Notes under the pieces: model-generated
The model's input: the letters and a program-made list of their open reading frames with translations, nothing else
The model's database searches: none
What the model was told of the DNA's origin: nothing
Made by a program: the position numbers and the translations under genes
DNA from: Steroidobacteraceae bacterium
GTDB lineage: Bacteria; Pseudomonadota; Gammaproteobacteria; Steroidobacterales; Steroidobacteraceae
NCBI GenBank assembly: GCA_013044085.1
Contig: JABEVI010000268.1
Location: 1 to 22,033 of the forward strand
Length of the DNA stretch: 22,033 bases
Reading direction: 5' to 3'
In this document: positions 21,352-22,033 of the stretch, piece after piece
Layout: each line of letters opens with the position of its first letter
Numbering within the stretch: position 1 is the stretch's first letter

Positions 21352-22033
21352 AACAGGCCCTTGGTCGAGGGCAGTTCATCGCCATCGCGGCGCAAGGCCT
21401 GTCGCAGGCTGCGGCCGACACCCTTGAAGCACGACTCGATCATGTGATGACTGTTCTCGCCGCTCACCCGCACGTGCAGGGCCGCCCCGAGCGACTCGGC
21501 CAAGGATCGGAAGAAGTGCGGCACGAGCTCGGTGGGCAGTTCCCCGACCCGCTCCCTCGCGAAGCGGCCCTCCCAGACGAAATAGGGGCGGCCGGACAAA
21601 TCGAGCGCGACCTGCGCCTCGGCCTCGTCCATGGCGAGCAAAAAGCCGTAGCGTGCGATGCCGGTCTTGTCGCCGAGCGCTTCGCGCAGTGCCGCCCCGA
21701 GCGCGAGCGCGCTGTCCTCAACGGTGTGGTGTTCGTCGACCTGCAGATCTCCGGCCACCCGCATTTGCAGCGCGAAGCCTGCGTGTTTGGCGATCTGATC
21801 GAGCATGTGATCGAAGAAGCCGATGCCGGTGGCGATGTGCGTGGGACCGGGCCGGGACAGATCGACCTCGACGTCGACCTCGGTCTCGCGCGTCTTGCGG
21901 TGCAGGTGGGCGCGGCGGCTTGCGTCGAGGATGCGCCGGGCGATGCCCGGCCAGCTCTGCTCCGGTGGGCCGTCGAGGCCGATGCGCAAGCCTTGCACAC
22001 CGAGATTCGAGGCGAACTGCAGGTCGGTATCGC
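21348..22033 (-). CDS. hisB: HisB, C-terminal part (imidazoleglycerol-phosphate dehydratase), cut by window edge
   Basis: The frame is open to the last base of the window, giving about 228 residues of the C-terminal part. The dehydratase domain (step 6 of histidine synthesis) shows RKTRETEVDVEVDL, TGIGFFDHMLDQIAKHAGF, DEHHTVEDSALALGAAL, GFLLAMDEAEAQVALDLSGRP, ELVPHFFRSLA, HMIESCFKGVGRSLRQA and the terminal LPSTKGLL, with metal-binding His and Glu residues. Before it, DTDLQFASNLGVQGLRIG matches the end of the HAD-type histidinol-phosphatase domain, so this is the bifunctional HisB of enterobacteria and xanthomonads, not a stand-alone dehydratase. A GTG at 21998 could start a shorter protein, but the upstream phosphatase-like residues argue against it. 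The N-terminus is outside the window. Confidence 0.94.
   Translation of the reverse strand, partial: DTDLQFASNLGVQGLRIGLDGPPEQSWPGIARRILDASRRAHLHRKTRETEVDVEVDLSRPGPTHIATGIGFFDHMLDQIAKHAGFALQMRVAGDLQVDEHHTVEDSALALGAALREALGDKTGIARYGFLLAMDEAEAQVALDLSGRPYFVWEGRFARERVGELPTELVPHFFRSLAESLGAALHVRVSGENSHHMIESCFKGVGRSLRQALRRDGDELPSTKGLL

Overview
This 22 kb window is ordinary-looking chromosome from a GC-rich gammaproteobacterium. Affiliation with Xanthomonadales or a close relative is inferred, not proven. It rests on an aspartokinase-diaminopimelate decarboxylase fusion of the kind known from Xanthomonas and Xylella, a bifunctional HisB, a fused HisIE, a long (type 2) LeuA, and an Entner-Doudoroff block. 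Genes are packed tightly, with frequent 4-19 base overlaps. I see no phage, transposon, plasmid, CRISPR or rRNA signal.

Layout. 1-47: 3' part of tRNA-Lys(UUU). 69-1213 (+): an exported DUF1134/EipA-like protein and a small nitroreductase. 1229-3009 (-): modB-modC of a molybdate importer, without modA. 3092-4117 (+): ferrochelatase hemH. 4118-4351: a leader region with a leucine-rich leader peptide and alternative RNA stems in front of leuA (4352-6049, +). 6100-6407: a good sigma70-like promoter and a small charged protein. 6454-10195 (+): the fused aspartokinase/DAP decarboxylase, then asd. 10177-14134 (-): zwf-glgP, convergent with and overlapping asd. 14235-16983 (+): edd-eda and a small membrane protein, divergent from zwf. 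16973-18511 (-): an HDOD-GGDEF signalling protein. 18604-22033 (-): the histidine operon segment hisB (cut by the window edge)-hisH-hisA-hisF-hisIE.

How the parts fit. Leucine, lysine/threonine/methionine (aspartate family) and histidine synthesis make up most of the window. glgP releases glucose-1-phosphate from glycogen. zwf, edd and eda would carry the derived glucose-6-phosphate through the Entner-Doudoroff route to pyruvate and glyceraldehyde-3-phosphate, although no 6-phosphogluconolactonase gene lies here.

Most notable observations: (1) hisF has no ATG, GTG or TTG at its conserved N-terminus and most likely starts at AUU, preceded by a perfect GAGGAG at 8-base spacing; (2) a leucine-rich leader peptide and a four-segment GCGCC/GGCGC switch precede leuA, a candidate attenuator that lacks a U-tract; (3) several genes contain short AT-rich, rare-codon islands. 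I found no strong candidate for a wholly new multi-gene system.
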